Below are positions 44,008 to 52,246 of a DNA stretch of 64,000 nt, in pieces (position 1 is the stretch's first letter; every line of letters starts with the position of its first letter). A program made the position numbers and the translations under genes. The notes beneath the pieces are model-generated. The model was not told where the DNA came from. It ran no database searches and was given only the letters and a program-made list of their open reading frames with translations. Where the stretch lies: the NCBI RefSeq assembly GCF_006438915.1, contig NZ_RCZE01000012.1, forward strand, positions 62,001 through 126,000, given 5' to 3'. This DNA is from Pseudomonas arsenicoxydans. Its GTDB lineage: Bacteria > Pseudomonadota > Gammaproteobacteria > Pseudomonadales > Pseudomonadaceae.

Positions 44008-46125
44008 ATGTCCAGGTTTTCTGCTGACTCACGCTTGAGCACTGCCCAAGCCTCTTTTGCCCTGAACGACGCCAGTGTTCGTTTCAGGCACGCCACCGCT
44101 TTCCTTTGTGGCGCTCTGCTGGCCCCGATGGTGCTGGCCGATGAACATGCCGGCCACACGGAAGAACTGAGCCCGACGGTGATCACCGTGATCGCCCCCA
44201 GCTCGCCCCTGACCATCGTCACCAACCCCAAGGACCCGCGCCAACCGGTGCCGGCCAGCGATGGTGCCGACTATCTGAAAACCATCCCCGGCTTCGCCCT
44301 CGTGCGCAACGGCGGCACCAACGGCGACCCGGTGCTGCGCGGCATGTTCGGTTCGCGGATGAACATCCTCACCAACGGCGGCCAGTTGCTGGGCGCCTGC
44401 CCCGGCCGGATGGACGCGCCAACCTCGTACCTGTCGCCGGAAACCTACGACAAACTTACCGTGATCAAAGGCCCGCAAACCGTCCTCTGGGGGCCGGGCG
44501 CGTCTGCCGGGACCATCCTCTTCGACCGTGAACCAGAAAGCTTCGGCGAACTCGGTACGCGGGTGAACGCCAGCGTCCTGGGCGGCTCCAACGGCCGTTT
44601 CGACAAAGTGGTGGACGCTGCTGCCGGCGGGCCGCAGGGCTACGTGCGGGTGATCGGCAACACCGCGCACGCCGACGATTATCGCGACGGCAACAACGAC
44701 ACCGTGCCCTCGCGCTACGACAAGTGGAACGGCGACGTCATGCTTGGCTGGACCCCGGACGCCGACACCCTGCTGGAACTGACCGCCGGCAAGGGCGATG
44801 GTGAAGCGCGTTACGCCGGGCGCGGCATGGACGGCTCGCAGTTCAAGCGCGAGAGCCTGGGCCTGCGTTTCGAGAAGTCGAACATCGGCGACGTGCTGGA
44901 CAAGGTCGAGGCGCAGATCTACTACAACTACGCCGACCACGTGATGGACAACTACACCCTGCGCACGCCTTCCGGCACCGGGATGATGGCCGGGCCGATG
45001 GCCTCCAACGTCGACCGCCGCACACTCGGCGCGCGGCTCAAAGGCACTTGGCGCTGGGCCGATGTGCAATTGATCAGCGGCCTCGATGCGCAAACCAGCC
45101 AACACCGCCAGCGCGGCGGCATGGGCATCGACACCTACAAAGACCTGCCCTATACCGAAGACGCCGACTTCCACAATTACGGTGTGTTCAGCGAATTGAC
45201 CTGGTACGCCGCCGACCGTGACCGGCTGATTACCGGCGCGCGCCTGGACCGTGCCTCGGCCAAGGATTACCGGCAAACCACCGGCTCGGGGATGACGACC
45301 CGCCCCAATCCGACCGCCGACGACACCCGCGCCGACACCCTGCCAAGCGGCTTCGTCCGTTATGAGCATGACCTGGCCGACAGCCCGACCACCCTCTACG
45401 CCGGCCTCGGTCACACCGAACGTTTCCCGGATTACTGGGAGCTGTTTTCACCCAAGCTCGGCCCCGTCGGCTCGGTGAATGCCTTCGATTCGATCAAACC
45501 CGAGAAAACCACCCAGCTCGACGTCGGCTTGCAATACAAAACCGAAGACCTCGACGCCTGGGCCTCGGGATACGTCGGCAAAGTCCACGACTACATCCTG
45601 TTCAACTACCTCCCGACCCCGACGGGCACCCTCTCACAGGCGCAGAACATCGACGCGCGAATCATGGGCGGCGAGCTCGGTGCGGCCTACAAGCTGACCT
45701 CCAACTGGAAGGCAGACGCGACGCTGGCCTACGCCTGGGGCAAGAACAGCAGCGACGGCAATGCACTGCCGCAAATGCCGCCACTGGACGCGCGTTTCGG
45801 CCTGACCTACAGCGAAGACAACTGGAGCGCCGGCGCCTTGTGGCGGGTGGTCGCGGCGCAAAACCGCATTGATCAGAACAAGGGCAACGTCGTCGGCAAA
45901 GACTTCGACAAGACCTCGGGCTTCGGCGTGTTCTCGCTCAACGGCGCCTACCGGATCGACCAGCACTGGAGGGTCAGCACCGGCGTCGACAACCTGTTCG
46001 GCAAGGCGTACGCCGAGCATTTGAACCTGGCCGGCAACGCCGGTTTTGGCTACCCGGCCAATGACCCGCAGGCCATTAAAGAACCGGGGCGAACGCTCTG
46101 GACCAAGGTGGACATGAGCTTTTAA
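44008..46125 (+). CDS. oprC: TonB-dependent copper receptor OprC
   Basis: Outer membrane beta-barrel for copper uptake. From ATG 44008 it is 705 residues with a signal-like N-terminus ending near PMVLADEHAG; longer in-frame starts run into the REP pair. The plug domain has PTVITVIAPSSPLTIVTNP and the segment LLGACPGRMDAPTSYLSPE, whose C-x3-M pair matches the copper site of P. aeruginosa OprC as I recall it. The barrel ends in KVDMSF with a terminal aromatic residue. An upstream ATG at 43996 is also possible. Copper or oxygen control of the cluster is likely but no site was found. Confidence 0.93.
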   Translation: MSRFSADSRLSTAQASFALNDASVRFRHATAFLCGALLAPMVLADEHAGHTEELSPTVITVIAPSSPLTIVTNPKDPRQPVPASDGADYLKTIPGFALVRNGGTNGDPVLRGMFGSRMNILTNGGQLLGACPGRMDAPTSYLSPETYDKLTVIKGPQTVLWGPGASAGTILFDREPESFGELGTRVNASVLGGSNGRFDKVVDAAAGGPQGYVRVIGNTAHADDYRDGNNDTVPSRYDKWNGDVMLGWTPDADTLLELTAGKGDGEARYAGRGMDGSQFKRESLGLRFEKSNIGDVLDKVEAQIYYNYADHVMDNYTLRTPSGTGMMAGPMASNVDRRTLGARLKGTWRWADVQLISGLDAQTSQHRQRGGMGIDTYKDLPYTEDADFHNYGVFSELTWYAADRDRLITGARLDRASAKDYRQTTGSGMTTRPNPTADDTRADTLPSGFVRYEHDLADSPTTLYAGLGHTERFPDYWELFSPKLGPVGSVNAFDSIKPEKTTQLDVGLQYKTEDLDAWASGYVGKVHDYILFNYLPTPTGTLSQAQNIDARIMGGELGAAYKLTSNWKADATLAYAWGKNSSDGNALPQMPPLDARFGLTYSEDNWSAGALWRVVAAQNRIDQNKGNVVGKDFDKTSGFGVFSLNGAYRIDQHWRVSTGVDNLFGKAYAEHLNLAGNAGFGYPANDPQAIKEPGRTLWTKVDMSF

Positions 46126-46131
46126 AAACAT

Positions 46132-46194
46132 CGCGAGCAAGCCCGCTCCCACAGGTACACCACCGGCCAATGTGGGAGCGGGCTTGCTCGCGAA
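46132..46194. repeat. REP palindrome pair
   Basis: TCGCGAGCAAGCCCGCTCCC and its inverse GGGAGCGGGCTTGCTCGCGA with a short loop, starting seven bases after the oprC stop. Confidence 0.9.
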
Positions 46195-46253
46195 TGACTG
46201 CGCAGCAGTCACCGGACAACAACAAAAGACCCAAGCCAAGCGGAGCACAACCG

Positions 46254-47636
46254 ATGAAACAGCCCAAAGTGAATTTCTACAACCTGGCCTGGCGCTGGCA
46301 TTTCTATGCCGGTCTGTTCGTGGCCCCCTTCATGGTGATGCTGGCCCTGACCGGCACCCTTTATTTATTCAAACCGCAACTTGACCCAATGATGTACGGC
46401 AGCCTGATGAACGTCCCGGCCGGCCACCACACCGTTTCCGCCGACAACCTGCTCAAGCGCGTGAAAGAGGCGTATCCACAAGCCACGATCAAACAGTACC
46501 GGCCACCGGTCAACGCCGAACGCAGCGCGCAATTCGTCGTGATCAACGGCGGCACCGAACTCAACGTGTTCATTGATCCGTACCACGGCGACATCCTCGG
46601 CGAGCAAGACGCCAAGAACAACCTGCAAGCCATTGCGCGGGCGATTCACGGCGAGCTGATGATCGGCACCGTCGGTGATCGACTGATCGAAATGGCCGCC
46701 GGTTGGGGCATCGTGCTGGTGGTGTCCGGGGTGTTCCTGTGGTGGCCGCGTGGCCAGGCAGCAGGCATTTTGTGGCCACGCTTGAGCAGTCGCGGTCGCG
46801 TGTTGTGGCGCGACCTGCACGCGGTCACCGGGTTCTGGGGCGCGTCGTTGCTGCTGGTGATGCTACTCAGCGGCATGACCTGGACCGGGTTCTGGGGCCA
46901 GCAATACGCCGGCGTGTGGAACGTGTTCCCGGCCGCCATGTGGGACAACGTGCCCACGTCCGATGTCGAGGCGCGCAGCCTCAATACTGCCACTCGCCAG
47001 ACCGTGCCTTGGGCGATGGAAAACACGCCGATGCCGATGTCCGGCGGCGACCACGCCGAACACATGGCCCACGGCGGCGCACAAGCCGGCCCGGCCGCCC
47101 CGACCATCAGCCTGCAAGACGTGCAGAACATCGCCGAGCAACGCAAGGTCGAGCCGGGTTACAGCATCACCTTCCCGAAAACCGCCACCGGCGTGTTCAC
47201 CATTGCCGTGTTCGCCGACGACCCGCGCAACGACGCCACGCTGCACGTCGATCAATACACCGGCGACGTCCTCGCCGACGTGCGTTTCGAGCACTACGGC
47301 ACCGTCGCCCGCGCCACGGAAATCGGCGTGATGCTGCATGAAGGCAAGATGTTCGGCGTGGTCAACCAGATCATCGTGTTGCTGATTTGCCTGATGATTC
47401 TGCTGAGCGCCGTCAGCGGCGTGGTGATCTGGTGGAAGCGTCGTCCACAAGGCAAGTTCGGGGTGCCGCCACTGCGTCATGACCTGCCGAAATGGAAAAC
47501 CGCGATGGCGATCATGTTCGCCCTGGCGGTGATGTTTCCGCTGGTGGGGGCTTCGCTGGTGGTGGTCTGGGTGCTGGATCGCGTGTTGTTGTCGCGTTTC
47601 AGCCGACAAACTGAATCGGCCTCATCTTCATCATGA
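46254..47636 (+). CDS. PepSY-associated membrane protein (PiuB/FecR-like reductase family)
   Basis: Inner membrane protein of the PepSY-TM family, often encoded with TonB receptors and thought to act in metal reduction or transport. From ATG 46254 (CGGAGCACAACCG upstream) it is 460 residues. Membrane helices: FYAGLFVAPFMVMLALTGTLY (about 18-38), GIVLVVSGVFLWWP (about 150), SLLLVMLLSGMTWTGFWGQQ (about 200), IIVLLICLMILLSAVSGVVIW (about 380) and a C-terminal pair. Histidines near the helix ends (WRWHFYAG, LHAVTGFWG, LHEGKMFG) resemble heme ligands. A Met/His-rich loop (TPMPMSGGDHAEHMAHGG) fits a copper role. Same partner as in P. aeruginosa oprC. Confidence 0.88.
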   Translation: MKQPKVNFYNLAWRWHFYAGLFVAPFMVMLALTGTLYLFKPQLDPMMYGSLMNVPAGHHTVSADNLLKRVKEAYPQATIKQYRPPVNAERSAQFVVINGGTELNVFIDPYHGDILGEQDAKNNLQAIARAIHGELMIGTVGDRLIEMAAGWGIVLVVSGVFLWWPRGQAAGILWPRLSSRGRVLWRDLHAVTGFWGASLLLVMLLSGMTWTGFWGQQYAGVWNVFPAAMWDNVPTSDVEARSLNTATRQTVPWAMENTPMPMSGGDHAEHMAHGGAQAGPAAPTISLQDVQNIAEQRKVEPGYSITFPKTATGVFTIAVFADDPRNDATLHVDQYTGDVLADVRFEHYGTVARATEIGVMLHEGKMFGVVNQIIVLLICLMILLSAVSGVVIWWKRRPQGKFGVPPLRHDLPKWKTAMAIMFALAVMFPLVGASLVVVWVLDRVLLSRFSRQTESASSSS

Positions 47637-47740
47637 AACAGGCGAGATGCGCGGGTTAGAGAGGCCTGTAGACTTCCCGCGCTTATCTCGCGCTCATATT
47701 TAGTGTTACTGTGTAACGCAAATTAGCGTTCTGATCCAAA

Positions 47741-47844
47741 GGCCCCTTCGCGAGCAAGCCCGCTCCCACATTTGATCTGTGTCGGTCACAAAATTTGAGT
47801 ACAAACAGATCAAATGTGGGAGCGGGCTTGCTCGCGAAGAGGCC
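47741..47844. repeat. Near-perfect 40-bp REP palindrome
   Basis: Arms 47741-47780 and 47805-47844 pair at 39 of 40 positions around a 24-base loop. The outer part is the common REP; the inner 10 bases (CATTTGATCTGT and its inverse) extend the match beyond the usual REP core. It lies just upstream of the ABC transporter genes. Confidence 0.92.
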
Positions 47845-47877
47845 ATCAGCAACACCCCAAAATCTCCGAGCAAACGC

Positions 47878-48666
47878 ATGACCTCGCTGAACCTCAAACA
47901 CCTCGCCTGGACACCCCTGGGCCACGGCCATTGTCATCACCAGTTCCAGCTGCGTGATGCCTCGCTGCACGTGGCCGCCGGCGAGTTCGTCGGGTTGATC
48001 GGCCCCAACGGCAGCGGCAAGACCAGCCTGTTGCGCTGTGCCTGGCGCTTCAGCAAACCCGAAAGCGGCGAGGTCCAACTCGATCACCACAACGTCTGGA
48101 AACAATCCTCCCGTTGGTGCGCACAACGCATCGCCGTGGTCTTGCAGGAATTCCCCGACGCCTTCGGCCTGACCGTTGAAGAAGTGGTCGCCATGGGCCG
48201 CATGCCGCACAAAGGCCTGTTCGACGGCGACACACTCGAAGACCGAAACCTCGCGACCCAGGCGCTGGAATCCGTCGGCCTCAAGGGCTTCGAAGACCAC
48301 GCTTTCGCCACCCTCTCGGGCGGTGAAAAGCAGCGGGTGATCCTCGCCCGCGCCCTGGCTCAACAACCGCAACTGCTGATCCTCGACGAGCCGACCAACC
48401 ACCTCGACCCGCGCTATCAGCTGGAACTGCTGCAACGGGTGAAACGCCTGCAGATCGGCACCCTCGCCAGCATCCATGACCTCAACCTCGCCGCTGCTTT
48501 CTGTGATCGGTTGTACGTGATCAACCACGGCCGCATCGTCGCCAGCGGCCCCCCCAAAGAAGTCCTGACCGCCCCGCTGCTGCGCAATGTTTTCGGCGTC
48601 GAAGCCTTGATCGACGAACATCCCCTGCACGGCTACCCACGAATCACCTGGATTACCCAACCATGA
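47878..48666 (+). CDS. ABC transporter ATP-binding protein (FecE/BtuD class)
   Basis: Energises an iron-siderophore/cobalamin-class importer. From ATG 47878 it is 262 residues: Walker A GPNGSGKTSLL, Q-loop region VVLQEFPDAF, signature LSGGEKQRVILARAL, Walker B LLILDEPTNHLD and switch histidine ASIHDLNLAA. Longer in-frame starts run into the REP palindrome. It overlaps the binding-protein gene by ATGA. Substrate unknown; database names for this group include the misleading F420-0 transporter label. Confidence 0.93.
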   Translation: MTSLNLKHLAWTPLGHGHCHHQFQLRDASLHVAAGEFVGLIGPNGSGKTSLLRCAWRFSKPESGEVQLDHHNVWKQSSRWCAQRIAVVLQEFPDAFGLTVEEVVAMGRMPHKGLFDGDTLEDRNLATQALESVGLKGFEDHAFATLSGGEKQRVILARALAQQPQLLILDEPTNHLDPRYQLELLQRVKRLQIGTLASIHDLNLAAAFCDRLYVINHGRIVASGPPKEVLTAPLLRNVFGVEALIDEHPLHGYPRITWITQP

Positions 48667-49610
48667 CGTTGCGCCCCCTGCTTTGCGCCGCCCTTCTGCT
48701 GGGCAGTGCCCAGGCATTGGCCGAGGCCACTCAATACCCGCTGACCGTGCAGAGCTGCAACCGCGAAGTGACCTTCCAGCAAGCGCCGAAACACGCGGTC
48801 AGCCACGACATCAACATGACCCAGATGATGCTCGCCCTCGGCCTCAAACCGAGCATGGCCGGCTACAGCGGCGTGAGCGGCTGGAAGTCGGTGACGCCCG
48901 AGATGCAGAGCATCCTCGACGGCTTGCCGGAGCTCGCGGCCAAGTACCCGTCGGTGGAAACCCTGCTCAATGCCAACGTCGATTTCTTCTTCGCCGGTTG
49001 GGATTACGGCATGCGCGTGGGCGGCGACCTGACGCCGCAAACCCTGCAACCGTTGGGCATCAACGTCTATGAGCTGACCGAGTCCTGCGCCTTCGTGATG
49101 AAGCGTCCGGCCGCCAGTCTCGAAGACACCTACAACGACCTGCGCAACCTCGGCAAAATCTTCGACGTGCAGGACCGCGCCAACGTCCTGATCGCGCAGA
49201 TGCAGGGGCAAGTCGACGAGGTGCGCCAGGACCTGCCGACGGACAAACCGCGCGTGTTCCTTTACGACAGCGGTGAAGACCGCGCCATGACCTCCGGCCG
49301 CCTGGGCATGCCGCAAGCGCTGATCGATGCGGCGGGTGGGCGCAACATTCTCGATGACGTCGACGCGAGCTGGACGCGGGTCAACTGGGAGAGCGTGGTC
49401 GAGCGCAATCCACAGGTGATCGTCATCGTCGACTACGGCGAAGTCACTGCCGAACAGAAAGAACAATTCCTGCTCACCAACAAGGCGCTGCAATCGGTGG
49501 ATGCGATCAAGAACCAACGCTTTATTGTCATTCCTTACGTGCAGGCCACGCCCGGCATCGACAACGTGCTGGCAGTCGAAACCCTGGCCAAAGGTTTCCA
49601 CGGCGAATGA
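48663..49610 (+). CDS. ABC transporter substrate-binding protein (BtuF/FepB class)
   Basis: Periplasmic receptor of the importer. The 315-residue protein has a signal peptide (PLLCAALLLGSAQALAEA) and the two-lobed class III fold: KHAVSHDINMTQMMLALGLK in the first lobe, a long linking helix (SLEDTYNDLRNLGKIF) and NWESVVERNPQVIVIVDYG in the second. The ligand could be a ferric chelate, cobalamin precursor or another metallophore; neighbouring copper and B12 clusters do not settle it. Overlaps its permease gene by four bases. Confidence 0.9.
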   Translation: MTLRPLLCAALLLGSAQALAEATQYPLTVQSCNREVTFQQAPKHAVSHDINMTQMMLALGLKPSMAGYSGVSGWKSVTPEMQSILDGLPELAAKYPSVETLLNANVDFFFAGWDYGMRVGGDLTPQTLQPLGINVYELTESCAFVMKRPAASLEDTYNDLRNLGKIFDVQDRANVLIAQMQGQVDEVRQDLPTDKPRVFLYDSGEDRAMTSGRLGMPQALIDAAGGRNILDDVDASWTRVNWESVVERNPQVIVIVDYGEVTAEQKEQFLLTNKALQSVDAIKNQRFIVIPYVQATPGIDNVLAVETLAKGFHGE

Positions 49611-50617
49611 TCAATCGTCGCTACGCGTTGTTGCTGCTGGCCCTCGGTGCGTTTTTGCTGGTGTCGTGCGTGGTGTCGCTGGGCTTCGGTCCGGCGCGGG
49701 TGCCGGTGGACGTGGTGTGGCGGATTTTGCTGCACAAAGTGTTGGGGCTTGGTGAGGTGAGCTGGACGGCCGGGCAGGAACACATCGTGTGGCTGATCCG
49801 TGTGCCGCGCATGCTACTGGGTGCGTTGGTCGGTGCAGGGCTGGCCTTGATCGGCGCGGTGTTGCAAGCGGTGACGCGTAATCCGTTGGCCGATCCGCAC
49901 TTGCTCGGGGTCACGTCCGGCGCGACCCTCGGCGCGGTGATTGTGGTGTTGCATGTCGGTGAGATTGTCGGGCTGCTGACCTTGCCGATTGCGGCGTTTA
50001 TCGGTGCGTTGGTCAGCATGTTGATCGTGCTGGTGATCGCCCATCGTCACGGGCGGCTGGACAGTGATCGGCTGCTGCTGTGCGGCGTCGCGGTGTCGTT
50101 CGTAATGATGGCGATGGCCAATCTGCTGCTGTTTCTGGGTGATCACCGGGCAAGTTCGGCGGTGATGTTCTGGATGCTTGGGGGGCTTGGGTTGGCACGC
50201 TGGGAATTGCTGGCGGTGCCGGCCGCAAGTGTGTTGCTGGGATTGGTGTTGTTGCTTGGCATGGCCCGCCCGTTGAATGCGCTGATGGCTGGCGAGCAGA
50301 CAGCGGTGACCCTCGGACTGAATGCGCGCAGCGTGCGGTTGCGCGTGTTTTTGATTGCGTCACTGATGACCGGGGTGCTGGTGTCGATCAGTGGGTCCAT
50401 CGGCTTTGTCGGGTTGATGGTGCCGCACATTGCGCGGCGGTTGGTCGGGGCCGAGCATCGGCGGTTGTTGCCGGCGTGCGTATTGCTCGGCAGCCTCTTC
50501 CTCGTCTGGGTCGACGTCGCCGCCCGTACCCTGATCGCCCCGGAAGACCTGCCCATCGGCGTCGCCACTGCGGCGATTGGCGGCCTGTTTTTCATTGGCC
50601 TCATGCGCCGTCGCTGA
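49607..50617 (+). CDS. FecCD/BtuC-family ABC permease
   Basis: Inner membrane channel of the importer. The 336-residue protein has about nine to ten membrane helices and the family signatures RVPRMLLGALVGAGLALIGA, VLQAVTRNPLADPHLLGVTS and SGSIGFVGLMVPHIARRLVG. One gene only, so it is predicted to work as a homodimer. The three ATGA overlaps show a tight operon ATPase, binding protein, permease. Confidence 0.94.
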   Translation: MINRRYALLLLALGAFLLVSCVVSLGFGPARVPVDVVWRILLHKVLGLGEVSWTAGQEHIVWLIRVPRMLLGALVGAGLALIGAVLQAVTRNPLADPHLLGVTSGATLGAVIVVLHVGEIVGLLTLPIAAFIGALVSMLIVLVIAHRHGRLDSDRLLLCGVAVSFVMMAMANLLLFLGDHRASSAVMFWMLGGLGLARWELLAVPAASVLLGLVLLLGMARPLNALMAGEQTAVTLGLNARSVRLRVFLIASLMTGVLVSISGSIGFVGLMVPHIARRLVGAEHRRLLPACVLLGSLFLVWVDVAARTLIAPEDLPIGVATAAIGGLFFIGLMRRR

Positions 50618-50640
50618 TCCCGCATGCACCACAAATCCAA

Positions 50641-50730
50641 TGTGGGAGCGGGCTTGCTCGCGAAGGCGGCGGCACAGCCAACATCTTTGTGACAGACACA
50701 CCGCTTTCGCGAGCAAGCCCGCTCCCACAA
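50641..50730. repeat. REPIN, composite copy 1
   Basis: Inverted REP arms with an inner segment (GCGGCGGCACA...GACACACCGCTTT) that is shared with the copies at 51470 and 53562. Confidence 0.9.
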
Positions 50731-50814
50731 GGGGATGGTGATTCTGGAGTTGTTTAGATGTGTTTATACCGATGCAAAAATGCCGGACGTTTCCCACGAC
50801 TTTTTCAGGTTGTT

Positions 50815-51060
50815 CGTCGGACGTGGGCTGTCTAGTCTGGGGCTGTCACTGCACATCAGTGATCGGGTGTGAGAACCCGGCAACCCCTGTTAATCCAACA
50901 TCAGTACCACCATAATTGCCGCCGGCTAATGCGCTTGCGTCAATGCTCTATGGCGGCTGTGTGCGGGCGGACTTCGGTCCGGCCGGGTTCGGGGTTACCG
51001 GTTTCTCACTCCGCACATAGCTGCCACCACTTTATCGTGTGAGAACGATAGGTGGTGGCC
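50815..51060 (+). ncRNA. Structured leader or small RNA candidate upstream of DUF6124 gene
   Basis: About 250 bases without an open frame but with strong secondary structure. GTGTGAGAACCCGGCAACC (50867-50885) is nearly complementary to GGTTACCGGTTTCTCAC (50993-51009). CGGAC-TTCG-GTCCG at 50968-50981 is a UUCG tetraloop hairpin. GCCACCAC ... GTGGTGGC (51023-51059) forms a further stem with GTGAGAA in its loop. GTGAGAA thus occurs three times, once inverted. The block ends 20 bases before the DUF6124 start. A conserved Pseudomonas leader RNA is inferred; a mobile repeat is the alternative. Confidence 0.55.
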
Positions 51061-51079
51061 CCAAATGAGATGACCCCAA

Positions 51080-51451
51080 ATGAGCAAAAAGATTGTTCCA
51101 GACCCACCCATCGACACCACCACGCCCGAACCCGAAACATCACGCAACGAAGACCTGCTCCGAGACCGCGAAGCCATCAAACGCGCCCTCGACTACCACC
51201 TCGATCCCCCGGACATCTACACCGAAAAACCCCGTCGCCCCAGCACCATGTACATGATCGCCCCAAACAACGACACCGAAAGCCTGCTGGTCCATGCCTG
51301 TGAATCCCTGGCCTCCGCCAGCGTCCTGGCCAGCGACTTCGCCACCGACCTGATCGGCCCGCAACGTCACAAGGCGATGGCCATCCAGCAAATCATCATG
51401 CTCGCCGAACTGGCGGTGAACCGCGCGGTGGATAACGTCGTTCCCACCTGA
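51080..51451 (+). CDS. DUF6124 family protein
   Basis: Function unknown; small cytoplasmic family largely confined to pseudomonads. The 123-residue product has a charged, Pro-rich N-terminal half (SKKIVPDPPIDTTTPEPE) and a helical C-terminal half with the conserved pattern ESLLVHACESLASASVLASD and QRHKAMAIQQIIMLAELAVN. The ribosome site is poor (an AGATGACCCCAAATG context). Its neighbourhood of REPINs and a folded leader is typical for the family in my recollection. Confidence 0.75.
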   Translation: MSKKIVPDPPIDTTTPEPETSRNEDLLRDREAIKRALDYHLDPPDIYTEKPRRPSTMYMIAPNNDTESLLVHACESLASASVLASDFATDLIGPQRHKAMAIQQIIMLAELAVNRAVDNVVPT

Positions 51452-51469
51452 ATACACCGCAATAAGAAA

Positions 51470-51560
51470 TGTGGGAGCGGGCTTGCTCGCGAAGACGGCG
51501 GCACATCCAGCATCAATGTGACTGACACACCGCTTTCGCGAGCAAGCCCGCTCCCACATT
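51470..51560. repeat. REPIN, composite copy 2
   Basis: Inverted REP arms with the same inner segment as copies 1 and 3. A further lone REP half (GAGCGGGCTTGCTCGCGATA) lies at 51607-51630. Confidence 0.9.
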
Positions 51561-51724
51561 TGATTTGTGTCGGGAGCGAGATCTGTGGACGACGATATTC
51601 CCCTGTAGGAGCGGGCTTGCTCGCGATAGCGGTAGGTCAGTCACTGCGATGTTGTATGTGCTCGTTCCCACCCGGGCTCAACATTCCTTACACTGTGTGT
51701 CTCACGACTCTCAGGATGAGCCTC

Positions 51725-52024
51725 ATGTTGAAATCTGTTTTCCTGTCGTTGCTGGTGTTCGGCTCCAGCGCCGCATGGGCCGATACCACCGTCGATGTCT
51801 CGAAGATTTACGGCAAGATCCAGTTCGTCGACAGCTTCCCGGACTACAAGGTGCAGGTGGTGGACTCCTTTCCCGATCTGAAGGTGCAGCAGGTCGACTC
51901 GTTCCCGGACTCGCCAGGCAAGTGGAAAACCGTCGACAGCTTCCCGGATTACAAAATCCAGATCGTCGATTCCTTCCCCGATTTCAAGATCCAATACGTC
52001 GACTCATTTCCCGGCCCGAACTGA
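51725..52024 (+). CDS. Small secreted VDSFP-repeat protein (putative 7(1) septoil knot family)
   Basis: The 99-residue product has a signal peptide (MLKSVFLSLLVFGSSAAWA, cleavage before DTT) and a mature part built from six short beta-strand repeats with the core VDSFPD, such as FVDSFPDYKVQ, VVDSFPDLKVQ, QVDSFPDSPGKWK, TVDSFPDYKIQ, IVDSFPDFKIQ and YVDSFPGPN. This repeat pattern resembles the family predicted to form the 7(1) knot. ATG 51725 is chosen because AGGATGAGCCTC precedes it and it starts the signal peptide; much longer frames upstream run through REP sequence. Function unknown; no cysteine or catalytic motif. Confidence 0.8.
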   Translation: MLKSVFLSLLVFGSSAAWADTTVDVSKIYGKIQFVDSFPDYKVQVVDSFPDLKVQQVDSFPDSPGKWKTVDSFPDYKIQIVDSFPDFKIQYVDSFPGPN

Positions 52025-52039
52025 GACCTCTGCATCCCC

Positions 52040-52058
52040 GCTGCCGCCAAGCGGCAGC
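52040..52058 (+). terminator. Hairpin after the VDSFP-repeat gene
   Basis: Perfect 8-bp stem GCTGCCGC-CAA-GCGGCAGC, 16 bases after the stop. No T-run, so termination is uncertain. Confidence 0.5.
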
Positions 52059-52166
52059 ACCACAATGACGCACACCCTCGCACCACCGCCCCGCCCTCGT
52101 CCCTTCATGGTGCGCCGCCACCGCGCGCGAGCGCTCTAAACCGACATTTCCCTGCCTTTTGCCGAC

Positions 52167-52184
52167 CGGGCACAGCCTTTGCAA
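52167..52184 (+). promoter_or_regulatory. Sigma-54 (-24/-12) promoter of the urt operon
   Basis: GGGCACAGCCTTTGCA has GG at 52169-52170 and GC at 52181-52182 with exactly ten bases between, matching TGGCAC-N5-TTGCA except for the first base. It lies about 65 bases before the urtA ATG. RpoN plus NtrC control under nitrogen limitation is consistent with urea uptake genes. The NtrC enhancer sites should lie in 52030-52140 but were not identified. Confidence 0.7.
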
Positions 52185-52246
52185 AACACCCTTCAGTAGT
52201 CCGCATCTGCCAACCAAAAAATTCATAAGTTCATGGAGATCGCACA

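Noticed and set aside
47640..47877. Fur box upstream of the ABC importer
   Set aside because: No GATAATGATAATCATTATC-like sequence could be found; the gap is mostly the REP palindrome.
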